Shown in pieces: positions 23,005-34,131 of a stretch of DNA of 64,000 nucleotides (position 1 is the stretch's first letter; each line of letters opens with the position of its first letter). Made by a program: the position numbers and the translations under genes. The notes under the pieces are model-generated. The model was not told the origin of the DNA, made no database searches, and saw nothing but the letters and a program-made list of their open reading frames with translations. The stretch is from contig CM067550.1 of NCBI GenBank assembly GCA_034509755.1, positions 18,655,001 to 18,719,000 of the forward strand, in the 5' to 3' direction. This DNA comes from Anisodus tanguticus (taxonomy: Eukaryota; Streptophyta; Magnoliopsida; Solanales; Solanaceae).

Positions 23005-24236
23005 ACATTTAGTCCGGTGGTCAAACCGGCTACCATTCGCATTGTGCTTACCTTGGCTCTTTCAAAGACTTGACCAATTCATCAGTTGGATGTCAAGAAT
23101 GCCTTCCTACATGGTGATCTCAAGGAAACAATCTATATGCATCAGCCATTGGGTTTCAGGGATCCAAACCGTCCTCATCATGTATGTTTGTTGAAGAAGT
23201 CCTTATATGGGCTTAAGCAATCTCCAAGAGCCTGGTACACGAGGTTTGCTGATTTTGTTTCAACTATTGGGTTCACTCACAGCAGGTCAGATAATTCCTT
23301 GTTCATCTACCGCCGTGGTTCGTCCTTGGCCTACATTCTGTTGTATGTGGATGATATTATCTTGACTGCCTCTTCTGATGCCTTGCGCCAGTCTATCACG
23401 ACCATGCTCAGTTATGAGTTTGCTATAAAAGACTTAGGGCCTTTAAGTTAATTTTTGGGGATTGCCGTTAAGCGTCATTCAGGTGGTTTATTTTTGTCTC
23501 AACGAAAGTATGCTGCTGAGATCATAGAGAGGCCTGGGATGTCATCCTGTAAGTCCACTTCCACGCCAGTTGATGCAAACCCCAAGCTGAGTGCCGCAGC
23601 AGGTGCACCATACGAGGACCCGACCCGCTATCGCAGTCTTGCAGGGGCCCTCCAGTATCTTACCTTTATCAGACCGGATATTACGTATGTGGTTCAGCAG
23701 GTGTATTTATTCATGCATGATCCCAGAGTTGAGCACATGAATGCAATCAAATGGATCATTCGGTATATTCAGGGGACACTGGACTATGGGTTGCACTTGT
23801 ATCCTTCATCTACATCCACACTTGTCTCTTACACGGATGCTTATTGGGGTAGTTGTCCCGACACCAGACGGTCGACTTCTGGCTACTGTATGTTCCTTGG
23901 CAACAACTTGGTCTCCTGGTCGGCAAAGCGTCAGGCAACTCTATCACGCTCAAGTGTAGAGGCAGAATATCAAGGGGTAGCGAATGTGGTCTCCGAATCA
24001 TGTTGGCTACGTAATTTGCTTTTGGAGCTTCATTGTCCCATTCAGAAGGCAACCTTGGTATATTGCGATAACATTAGTGCCATCTACCTTTCAGGTAACC
24101 CAGTTCAACACCAACGCACCAAGATATCAAAATTGGACATTCACTTTGTCCGTGAAAAGGTTGCAAAGAGTCACGTTCGCGTATGACATGTCCCGTCTCG
24201 TTATCAAATTGCAGACATCTTTACAAAGGGTCTACT
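23005..24236 (+). pseudogene. Reverse transcriptase C-terminal part and RNaseH of the nested copia element
   Basis: Continuation of RT after the hAT insertion: QLDVKNAFLHGDL, YGLKQSPRAWY and the catalytic YVDD at 23344-23355. A TAA at 23449 lies between the LGPL and FLGI blocks. RNaseH follows (23455-24186) with FIRPDITYVVQQV, YTDAYWGSC, SRSSVEAEYQ and CDNISAIYLS, including the acidic catalytic residues. TGA at 24184 precedes the conserved C-terminal end. The same TAA occurs at the matching codon of the copia copy at 48599-53600. Confidence 0.9.
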
Positions 24237-24306
24237 AGCGGTTCTCTTTGAAGATTTTAGGGACAGTCTCAGCGTTCGAAGACCACCCGCTATGACTGCA
24301 GGGGTG

Positions 24307-24672
24307 TGTTAAACAAGGAAATATTCCTGTGATATACACTGAATATACAGAAGTGTATATCACAGGAATACAGTGGACTAGACTGGCCCAGAAGTGGGCT
24401 CTCGGCAGTGGCCCAGAAGTGGGCTCTCGGCAGTGGCCCATTCTCGGACAGATTGAGGATAATACAATCTTATATATATGGTATATATATTTGTAGTATA
24501 TTGTAATGTAAAGGTTACCTTAATTAGTGTTATACACTTACCATAATTGTATAGTTAGAATTATGGTAGAATAAGGTTTTAGAAATAGAATAGGAATATG
24601 ATTCTCCTATTTTGTAACTTGTATAAATACCTTGTCAATTTATGAAAATAATCAAGGGGATTATTTCTATCA
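24307..24672 (+). repeat. 3' LTR of the nested copia element
   Basis: 366 bp, TGTTAAAC to TTTCTATCA, preceded by a purine tract (GCAGGGGTG). It differs from the 5' LTR at few positions, mostly around the duplicated GTGGGCTCTCGGC block. The hairpin near its start has 19-bp perfect arms (24322-24340 and 24352-24370, 11-nt loop). TATA box at 24622-24629. Confidence 0.93.
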
Positions 24673-27373
24673 TAAAACACTCATTTTGAATCCTAATCTT
24701 AAATCCGAAAATATCCCTTTGAATACTAATTTGCAATCCAAAAATCCTTTTGAATATTAGTTTAAATCCATCTTGCATTAGCATTAATTTTTGTTTCTTA
24801 AAATCGCATTCCAAAAGTCAGAAAATCGGCAGTTCCAAAATTAAAAAAATCAGAATTCTAAAGTCGCAAAATTAGAATTCCAAAAAATAACTTCTCCGAG
24901 CGGATTCGACGATTCGAAATACGTCTCGTTCGCTGCCGGAGAAGGTCAATATGTTCAAATTCCTCCCATTCTCTTCTTCTTTTTAATTATTGTTGTTTGA
25001 TTACTTGGTAATTGAGTTGCTTGGGATGTCCGAATTAGCCTTTGATTAGTTTAAATCTGTCATATGTATGTAATGTGCTTAGTTGATCATGATTAGATTA
25101 AATTATTAACTTATTAAGACTGTGTACCTAATTCTGGGAGATTAATATCAACTACAAAGTATGTGTGATTTCCTCGTACTCCCTTTTTAATTATGACATT
25201 ATTTGATGTTTAAATACTTAGATTAGTTTTGATTAGTTTAATATGGTATGTTCTGTGTCTAGTGCATATAATCAGAACATGTTTAATTTAGGCATGCTTA
25301 AGTTATGTTAGTATTAGTTTAAATATGTCCAGGATTCTAGATTAATATGTTATTAACTTTTAAGTGATAAAATCTTGGTGATTAATGTTCAAATATGATG
25401 TTTGAATAAGCCTGTGTTTGACTGACTTAAGCCTTTCAGCCCTTAGTTAGTGATTAAGGTAGTAAGGTTACACTTAGTGTAATGTGTTGAGTACATTAAT
25501 CTCAAAATAGTATTATATGCACAAATGTACCCTTGAATGGTTGGATTGCATGTCATTTTGTCCATAACCAGTGTGTGTGGTTTGTCCAAAATTAAAGAAT
25601 ATGTTCTCTCATTTTCTTCATGTATGACTAAAGTCATAGTAATAGTAATGTTCTGGTTTGTCATTCTCCATGTCTTGCTCATTGAAAATGTATATCATGT
25701 GATACATCTCAAGATATACGAAGTACAAGAGCTTCGGTATAGGCATTAAGGTAATTAAATCGATATGTATTGGGCCTGTTTTCCGTCCTTTTTGAAATTT
25801 GAACATGTGTATTGGGCTTGTCTGCTTTTCCCTCATGAACTTATGTATCTTTGGGTCTATTGTTTTGTCTAGTCTTAACTAGTTAAATATGTAGGATAAA
25901 ATGCTAATTTATATTTATTCATAATTAATATAATTAGATGCTTTACTAATTGATCTATGTGTTTTCCCTTCTTTCTTTGCATGGTTCGTGGGCCTATGGG
26001 CCCACCCTTCATTGATCCTCTGAACTATTTGAGTCGTTGGGCATGAGGGCCCAACAACACATTATTTTTCATCGAGGCCCAACAACACATTACTTTTCAA
26101 GAATGATTTATTTACATTTTTATGCATATATTTTCATGTTCGGTCACTAATCCTTTTCTTTTCTTTCGTTTTACATGAAATGCACCAGGAGTAACGAAGA
26201 GTCTCGTTATGAGACTCATCACGACTATTGTCAAACGAAGACCCACATCCACATTCATTGCATCCTCCTGCCTCGGGATTTCCAAACAAATAGGGCGGGA
26301 TGACATCGTCATCCGCCCTAGTCGCCGCTTTTAATTCTTTAATACCATCCTTTTATTTTTCGGATTATAATTTAATTATTTAATTTTGTGGTCATCGGAA
26401 CACTTAGAATAATTAGGCCCCGAATCGTTACATTAATAGGCAGTTTTAAAAATCAGAATCTGCCGTTAGTTTATTTATTTTAGGCTCGTCATGCATGTTT
26501 AAAATTTTCAAAACAATTTAGTCATCTTTTAGTCGCATTATTAATCATACAAATGATGTTTTTTTTATCCGATTTGCGATTTAAAATGACTTCCAAAAAA
26601 TCACTTCTTTGCATCATAAATAATTTACTTTTCTCCTTTACTATCAATTGTAAAAAATATGTATTTTGTAAACAATGCCATATAAATGCATGCTTTTATC
26701 CAAAAATCAACTTTACATGAATTTTGTAAACAATGCCATATAAATGCATGCTTTTATCCAAAAATCAACTTTACATGTATTTTTATAAACAATGCTACAC
26801 AAATGCATGCCTTTTATTCAAAAAATCATCTTTGCATATATTTTATAAACAATGCCTTGCAAATGCATGCTTTTCAATTTTTACATGTATTTTATAAATA
26901 ATGCCATGCATACCTTTTCTGAATTTTATGCCGGGAATTATTTCTCAGAACTGCAAACACCTTTGCAAAACTCCTCAAAAGAATAAATCTTTTACGTGGT
27001 CAAAATGCATCTTTTAATTAACTACTTGCAACATTTTTTAGCTTATACTTTTAAACATGTATTTCTTCCTAAGCATATTATTAACCTGAGTTTGATCGGA
27101 TAACCGCAAGTTAGCGGATCTTAAAGGATGCCTAACTCCTTCCCTTTAGAAGAATAAAGAACCCTTACCCAGAATCTCATAGTTTCATAGACCATTAACC
27201 GGAGTTCATTTTTGCAGCATTTTTTATTAACATTTAGGTGCCCTAATTCACCGTAGAATAATTAGGTGACGACTCCTTAAGCATTAATCAATTCAGGAAA
27301 CGCTCATACGTCGCGAGACACGTCGGATCCCCCTTCCCACACGGACGGGGCGGGTTAAAAAACGGGCGCGACA
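24673..27373 (+). repeat. 3' LTR of the Ogre-like element, second part
   Basis: LTR sequence resuming after the copia insertion. The stretch 24678-26150 has no counterpart in the 5' LTR; from 26151 onward it matches 3421-4705. It contains the palindrome (26291-26320) and the tandem array (26663-26913). Ends GGGCGCGACA. The full LTR without the insert is about 3.7 kb. No gene is seen; short frames around 25443-25836 and 26112-26312 are not supported. Confidence 0.88.
26663..26913 (+). repeat. Tandem repeat in the 3' LTR, about 58-61 bp unit
   Basis: Counterpart of the array at 3992-4251, with the same unit order and copy number and scattered substitutions. Confidence 0.85.
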
Positions 27374-27378
27374 AATCT

Positions 27379-28300
27379 TATTTCATATTTTCACCGTTTC
27401 ATAATAAGTGATACTTTCAGTTGTTGGGGCACACTATTTTAAAAAACTTTTCATTCTTAAAAAATAAGAAGTGTTTTTGTTAAGTTACTCTTAATGAAAT
27501 GACTTGAAATAGAAATGACTCTTTAAGATTTCTTGGTTACTTAAAACTCTACTTACTAAAACAAGGGTAAGATTAAAAGAAAAAAATTAATGTCTTCTTG
27601 ACTTTGTGAAACTACTTATTATTTTAGAACAAAATGAAAAGATAAAAACACTACTCGCAAATTATTTGTTTTTTTACGCGTCCCTTGAGAAATAATAATT
27701 AGGATGGGTATTTGACTTACTTATTTTATTCTTATTTATGTCTTATAATATCTCTTTATTAAATTTTTAATCTATTTATGTGTTATCTTTATTAATGATT
27801 AATAAAATAAAAAAAATATTAATTAATTATGACTTAAACTTCTAAAGTGACGACAAACTCAATAAATAATTTGAGAAGGAGGGAAATTCATGTGCAATTT
27901 CGTACTAATTATATATTTTAAGAATAAGTGGTTGCTTTTGTAGAAGTTCCAAAACTATTTCTCCTTAATTCAAGGCACTGTTTTTTTACTTTCGACAGAA
28001 CTTAATACACTTTGTTGCATTTTTCGACTTTGGTGCTTATTTTGATGCTTTTCTTTAAGGCTGGTTAATACCTTTAACATGTTTGACATTAGGACTATTT
28101 TCCGGTTAGATTTAGTATAAGAAAAAGAAGACAGTGAGTATTTATTAGGTGTGTGAATAAATTTCATGAAAGGTAGAAAAGAAAAAGAAGCTAGCTAATT
28201 CAGAGCCGAATTCAAAATTTAAAATATATGAGTTCTATTCATGTTAGTACTACAATAATAGTTGAGTTTATATTCAAATATTTATAGATATTTAATAGAT

Positions 28301-28332
<32 letters not shown>

Positions 28333-28804
28333 CAAAAGCTACTGAATTCACATTAATTCATATCCGGACTTCTAAATCCGCCCCAGCCACCTTACCTATA
28401 AGATGTGTGAGATCTTTTGAGGTAAATCGTACAAAGTTGATCCCAATCGAATAATATTACACCATATTAAGTGTCGTATTCTTGATCAGTTTTGACTAAT
28501 AGATTAACATAACAAACTCTCACTAGTATTATCAAACTCTAACCTTTGGTGGCGTTTTTCACAGCATGACCTTAGTATTGTAGTAATTGAAAATCAGAAT
28601 TTTAGTCAATTTCTTCTTGTTAGAAAAGAAGAGAACATAAAACTTTGAGGCGTGAACAAATTTACTGTTATTAAAGAAATATTGTTTGTATATCCTTTAG
28701 TTATACATATAACTTTCTTCAGAATTTCTCAAAGCCAAAAAATATTATTGCAGAATGTATATCACTTTCAGGAATGACAATTATATAAAGAAGAAAGGAG
28801 ATTA
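27379..28804. other. AT-rich intergenic spacer
   Basis: 1.4 kb between two elements. No gene, RNA gene or complete element is recognised. An (AT)n run lies at about 28309-28331. Bases 28800-28804 (GATTA) are the TSD of the next element. Confidence 0.6.
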
Positions 28805-29506
28805 TGTTGGGATACAATTGTGGTAGGAAACGGGAAGTAAGTAACTATTACAATGATAGAAAGGATAAACAAACTATTACAATAAAATTGGAAATCAAAA
28901 CCTTAACAAACTGCTTGTGTGATTTGCTGAGTCGAGTGATGACACTCTGTCTTTAAGACAAGATTGCCCCGTATATCTTCTTTTACGGTGTTGAGCAATA
29001 GTCTCCCAAGATACAACATCAACTTTAACAAATGAGCAAAGGAAACTCAAGTGTTACTCTTGAAGAACTTTGAGTATAGTAACTTTGCTAGAGAGAAAGA
29101 AGATGAACTTTGAAAATTCTAGAGTATTTTCTAAGTGTTGAGTGTTTTTCAATTGAGCCAAAGGCCTCAATTTATAGTGTAAGTAGAAGACCCCTCAACT
29201 AGCCAACTAATAACCTTCAATAGCCATGTAATTGCGGCGATTTCTGACTCGTTTATTTTACACTTTGTACACTTCTTCCTTCGTTTACCAACGTGGAATA
29301 CTTTGTCATTTGGCCAATAACCGTCTATAATTCTATGTCTCAAATGTATTACATATGTACCAATATCTCTTTCACTAATAAATTTGCGATACTTGTCACT
29401 ACGTGTGCATGTGTGTGGAAACGACGTTTCCGATGTGCGGGCTCCAATTGTTCGAGTCATAAATTAATGGGATATACTTAATTCCACATTTAGTAAATTT
29501 CCAACA
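28805..29506 (-). repeat. 3' LTR (left) of the minus-strand copia element
   Basis: 702 bp. It matches the right LTR except for a 273-bp segment (34563-34835) present only on the right, and a 9-bp repeat (about 29266-29274) present only on the left. The junction at 29233 shows GC microhomology. Confidence 0.92.
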
Positions 29507-30161
29507 GTCCCCTCTTGAAAGAGATTTTGGCGCACACACTTGGTGCCTTTTCCAGCAATCTGTTAGCGGACTGATGTTGCATCTGAATAGGTAGCATACG
29601 CTTTGAACCTTCCATAGTTGAATACCATCGGAATTACTTACTGTGCGGTGAAGTGATGTCTTGAACCGTTAGTGTTTAGTGTAAGCCAAGTCAATGGTAC
29701 CAACACAACAACTTCCTCTACTCAGTTCTTCGTAATATTTTATCCGTAGTGGCCGTGGACACTTCTTGGATTCTTAAGTGCGTTCATTTGAGGCGGCCTT
29801 TCCTCACACTTAAATAGGTGGTCTCCTACAAGGTATCCTGCTATACCCCACTTTACAAGTGTTATAAACCATTAAAAGTTTTGCCAAACCTAACCTTAAC
29901 CGGTGAGGATCATTAAAGGTTTTGGAAACTTAACCTTCACCCACACTGCAGATAGCACTTATAGTCAATCGCAGGAACGACTTTGGATTTGGTGTTTCTT
30001 TACAGAAATCACTATTTGAAGTGCTCATACTTCCACCGAAGCGATCAACTGAACCTTTACATCTTAGTTTTCCCATTGAACCTAATTCATAGGATTTCCG
30101 GTCAGTTAGGTTGAGTTACCACCGTATTGGTCCTTATACCTTGGGTTTTAAGCCCATTCCC
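29507..30161 (-). other. 3' non-coding region of the minus-strand copia element
   Basis: About 650 bp between RNaseH and the left LTR. No reading frame is supported. It has mixed base composition and no clear repeats. Confidence 0.6.
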
Positions 30162-30794
30162 CTAGATATGCAGAACATTTGATCTTTGGGTAAGACCTTT
30201 TTTCAGCGGGTCAGCTATGTTATCCTTTGACTTTATGCAATCAATGGATATTATACCCGTGGTGATCAGATGCCTAACGGTCTTATGCCTCCACCGAATA
30301 TGACGAGACTTGCCGTTATACATAGTATTTCGTGCCCTTTCTAGAGCAGACTGGCTGTCGCAGTGTATCATTACAGAAGGTACATGTTTGTTTCAGCAAG
30401 AAACATCCTCTAAGAAGTCGTGAAGCCACTCAACTTCTTCTCCTGCTTTATCTAAAGTGATAAACTCTGATTCCATCGTGGATCGGGCGATGCAAGTTTG
30501 CTTAGAGGATTTCTAAGACATAGCCCCACCATCAATTGTAAATACATACCCACTGGTGGACTTGGTGTTCTCTATGTCAGATATCCAGTTTGCATCACTG
30601 TACCCCTCTAGTACAACTGGATATCTCGAATAATACAACCCAGAAATTAGCGTGTATTTCAGGTATTGTTGTACCCAATTCAACGCCTTACAGTGATCAT
30701 TACTCAGATTACGGGTAAACCTAGCCAACTTGTTGACTTCATAAGCAATATCAGGTCGGGTGCAGTTTGTTATGTACATCAAACTACCAATCAC
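30162..30794 (-). pseudogene. RNaseH of the minus-strand copia element
   Basis: RNaseH domain in two pieces. 30513-30794 contains GSLMYITNCTRPDIAYEVNKLARF and YSDANWISD; 30162-30371 contains IHCDSQSALERARN and the conserved KHIR-like and TADPLTKGL-like C-terminal blocks (here RHIRWRHKTVR and IADPLKKGL). The catalytic Asp in CDS and in SDANW are visible. A stop between the pieces (about 30512) removes the segment around the catalytic Glu from a single frame. Confidence 0.85.
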
Positions 30795-30882
30795 CTGTGC
30801 ATATTACTCCCGGCATATGGGTGTACCATGATTTTTATCAAGCTTTTGATTTCTATCCATTGGTGACTTTATAGGCGAACTG

Positions 30883-31809
30883 TCAAACATCTCGAACTTT
30901 CTCAATACACCCTGGATGTAGTGAGACTGAGATAACGAGTCCTTCAGACATCTTAGAGATTTTTATCCCTAAGATGATATCTGTGATACCCATATCCTTC
31001 ATGTCGAAGCATTGTTTCAACATGTTCTTAGTCTCTAGGATTATGCTAGGACTGCTCCCTATGATCAACATGTCATCTACGTACATGCATATCATGAAGA
31101 ATGAGTCAGAGTTACCTTTCGTGTAGACACATTTGTCACACTCATTAATGGCGAAACCCTTCGATAGTAGAATACTATCAAATTTTTTGTGCCATTGCTT
31201 CGGGGCCTGTTTCAGCCCGTACAGAGATTTGACAAGTCGACAGACTTTCTTCTCTTGACCTTGAACCACATACCCCTCGAGTTTTTCCATATAAATTTCT
31301 TCTTCCAAATCACCATTTAGAAAGGCTGTCTTGACATCCATTTGATGTATCTCAAGGTCACGCAACGCAGCAATCGTAATGAATACTCGTATGGACGTCA
31401 TCCTAGATACCGGGGAGTACGTGTCAAAGTAGTCAAGACCTTCCTTTTGCTGATAGCCCTTGACTACCAACCCGGCCTTGTACTTATCTATAGACCCATC
31501 TGCTCTATACTTCCGTTTGAGTATCCACTTACAACCCAACGGTTTATTTCCTGGAGGAAGATCAACTAACTCCCAAGTATGGTTATGCAAAATGGAGCCT
31601 ATTTCACTCTCAATAGCTTCTTTCCAGAGCGGTGCCTCTGGAGTTGACAATGCTTCAGCAATTCTCCTTGGTTCATCATCAACCATATAAGGTACAAAGT
31701 CAAGACCGAAGGATTTATCCTTCCTGGCCCTTTTACTTTGCCTTAGTTCCATCTCTGGAGTTTCCAAGTTCTGAGAATCTGGAACACTAAATTTCGGATA
31801 TTTAGCCAC
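30883..31809 (-). pseudogene. Reverse transcriptase of the minus-strand copia element
   Basis: Open for 308 codons, the best preserved part of this element. The blocks WKEAIESEIGSI, WILKRKYRADGSI, YFDTYSPVSRMTSIR, QMDVKTAFLNGDLEEEIYM and SLYGLKQAPKQWH appear in order, and the catalytic YVDD is complementary to 31072-31083. No substitution is seen in the core motifs. Confidence 0.9.
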
Positions 31810-32150
31810 TTTGATTTCAACTAGATCTGAACCATCTAGATATAGGCCGTCAACGACTCCCGGTTCCTGAAAGCTTTGTTTATAACTTCGTTTGCGAGAG
31901 ATTATGTCTTTTTCCTTTCAAGGAAAGATATCTTGAAAGAATTGAGCATTCCTTGATTCCATGATTGTACCCTAGTGGATATCTGAAATATCTGACTTAT
32001 GGACTAAGAAGCTATAAGCACTACTGTTATTTGCATATCCGATGAATATGCAATCTACAATCGTAGGCCCAATCTTGACCTGCTTTGGCTTGGGTACTTC
32101 AACCTTTGCCAAACAACCTTTACCTTTAAATATTTATATGTGAGTTTCTT

Positions 32151-32985
32151 TCATTTCCATGATTCATATGGAGTTTTGTCCTTATCCTTATGTGCGACTT
32201 TGTTAAGAATCGTATTAGCGGTAAGGATAATTTCTCCCCACATGTTTTGGGGAAGACCGGAATTGATAAGCAAGACATTCATCATTTTCTTCAATGTGTG
32301 GTTCTTACATTCCGCCACACCATTCGATTGAGGTGAGTATGGAGCCGTCGTTTGATGAACAATGCCTGATTGGGCACAATATTCCTCAAATGACACTACA
32401 TATTCTCCCCCTCTATCGCTACAAATGGATTTAATCCACATGCTTAGTTGGTTCTCAACTTCTGCTTTGTAACGTCAGAACTCTTCAACGGCTTCATCCT
32501 TACTTTTTAACAAGTAAAGGTAACAATAGCTTGTGCTATCATCAATGAATGTCACAAAATACTTGCTCCCCCCTCTAGTTTGTGCAAACTTCAAATCACA
32601 TATATCTGTGTGAATAAGTTCTAGAGGAGCGGTATTCCTTTCGACAGATCGAAAAGGAAGCTTTGAAGAGGCCTTCACAGACGAATCCTCTTCCTACAAA
32701 CGTTCCATTCTTAGTTACTACAAATTTATTGGACTCAAATACTAGCCTAAAACCAGCATTAACCAATAAAGGACCTGAAATTAAATTTCTTCTAATCTCA
32801 GAAACATGCATCACTTCCTTCAGAGTGAGCTCCTTTCCAGAAGTCATCTTCAGGACTACCTTTCCTATCCCCAACACGTCAGAGGTAGCATTATTTCCCA
32901 TGAACAACTTCATATTTGTAACCGGTGTATAAGTGGAGAAGGCATCTCTATTGGAACAGATGTGTTTTGTAGCACCTATGTCCAT
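32151..32985 (-). pseudogene. Protease and integrase regions of the minus-strand copia element
   Basis: The protease fragment (32596-32985) starts MDIGATKHIC; the usual DTG/DSG reads DIG. Integrase follows: HTDICDLKFAQTRGG and FIDDSTSYCYLY, then (32151-32441) ICSDRGGEYV and PQSNGVAECKNHTL with the Asp and Glu of the catalytic triad kept. Stops and frameshifts near 32460 and 32690 split the region. Between 31810 and 32150 the linker is degenerate. Confidence 0.85.
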
Positions 32986-33348
32986 CCACCACTACATGGG
33001 ATTCTCAACAAGGTTTGCTTCTAGCACCATCGCTGAGAACTCCTCAATCATGTCATCCAGAAACTGGTCTTTGAAGACGTTAACATGTGCCTTGCCCTTA
33101 GCCTTGGCCTTCTCTTGTTGCTCAGTCTTGAGCTTGCGTCAGTTCTTGATCATGTGACCAGGTTTCCCATAGTGGTGATAGTTTCCTTTGAACTTCTCTG
33201 CTGCTTGGGTCTTGCCGTCTTTCTGGAACTTGCACTTCTTGCTTGGGTTCCCTTTGGCCTCAACCAGATTTGCCTTTGCCTCAGCGGGTTGTTTACCCAT
33301 AGGCAATGCCTTCTTATTTTCTTCCTGAATTTGGAGTTTGATAATAAG

Positions 33349-34094
33349 TTATTCAAAGGTAATCTCCTTTATCTTGAGTTTTAAGTAACTCATAAACTCA
33401 TTCCATGAAGGAGGTAACTTTTCAATCAGTGATGCAACCAAAAACTGCTCGTTTAGTTTCATACCTTCCAAATCCAGGTGATGTAGAATCATTTGGAATT
33501 CCTGGACTTGGGACATCACTGTTTTATTATCCACCATTTGAAATTTGAAATTTCCCAACGATGAATTTCTTAGTACCTGCATCTTGTGCGTTGTACTTAT
33601 TTTGTAGCTTCTCCCACAACTCTTTGGCATTGCCAACGGTGCAATACACCGTGTAGAGAGGGTCTGACAAGCAGTTCAATATGTAATTCTTACACATGAA
33701 ATCACTATGACTCCATGCATCAAGAACCATCTTCATGCCATTAATGACATGGATACCTAGGCCCCCTTCACCTGTTTCAGAAGGTGAAGGGTCCATTTCA
33801 TCTCCAGTTTGTGGAGGATCTTCTGTTAGGAAACGTGCCATTCCCATAACGTGACGGATAGAATAGCATCTTTTGTTTCCATCTCTTGAAGTTTGACCCC
33901 ATGAACTTTTCAGGGCATTCATGGTGAAATCCAATGGGTGAAGGAACGAAAACATTTCCTTGAGCGGCAGTAAAGGCGTTGGATGAGCCTTGAGCAACCG
34001 GAAAGGCATTAGGAGTGCCTTGAGCAGTGGGGAAGGCAGATGGATTGCCTTGAGTAGCAGCAGAATCAGAAGCAGTTTGATTTATACCAGTCAT
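33349..34094 (-). pseudogene. gag of the minus-strand copia element
   Basis: The ATG is complementary to 34092-34094. The first about 70 codons contain 3-4 imperfect repeats of about 10 residues (AFPTAQGTPN-like; coded within 33948-34060), followed by the gag core: KFMGSNFKRWKQKM, then in other frames LDAWSHSDFMCKNYILN, LWEKLQNKYNAQDAG and VSQVQEFQMILHHL-like sequence. Frames 33798-34094, 33527-33780 and 33349-33540 are separated by frameshifts. A Lys-rich segment with a degenerate CxxC-like knuckle follows (33085-33300). Confidence 0.85.
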
Positions 34095-34131
34095 CTTTCT
34101 AACTTACTTACAACAAATCTTGTCTTAAAAT

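Larger units (their letters stand above)
15695..24672 (+). mobile_element. Ty1/copia LTR retrotransposon nested in the Ogre-like 3' LTR
   Basis: Bounded by near-identical LTRs (15695-16057 and 24307-24672) and a perfect TSD TAAAA (15690-15694 and 24673-24677). Without the hAT inside it the element is about 5.2 kb. The order gag, protease, integrase, RT, RNaseH is the copia order. It is related throughout to the element at 48599-53600. High LTR similarity suggests a fairly recent insertion, later than the Ogre-like host. Coding regions contain several stops and one frameshift; lineage (Ale/Retrofit type) is only a guess. Confidence 0.94.
2913..27373 (+). mobile_element. Ogre-like Ty3/gypsy LTR retrotransposon (Tat lineage), containing nested copia and hAT insertions
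   Basis: Element bounded by TGTTGACACC at the start and GGGCGCGACA at the end, flanked by a perfect 5-bp TSD AATCT (2908-2912 and 27374-27378). Without the nested copia and its TSD copy it is about 15.5 kb. The order is LTR, primer site, leader, gag with a Tat-type zinc finger, aspartic protease, RT, RNaseH, a second RNaseH, integrase, 3' region with tandem repeats, polypurine tract, LTR. Two RNaseH domains, a very long LTR and a tRNA-Arg-type primer site are hallmarks of Tat/Ogre elements. Coding regions carry stops and frameshifts, and the 5' LTR has lost about 2 kb, so this copy is defective. Ogre assignment is from architecture, not from a search. Confidence 0.9.

Noticed and set aside
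25443..25836. Short frames on both strands in the 3' LTR
   Set aside because: No domain, no splice context, and the sequence is LTR.
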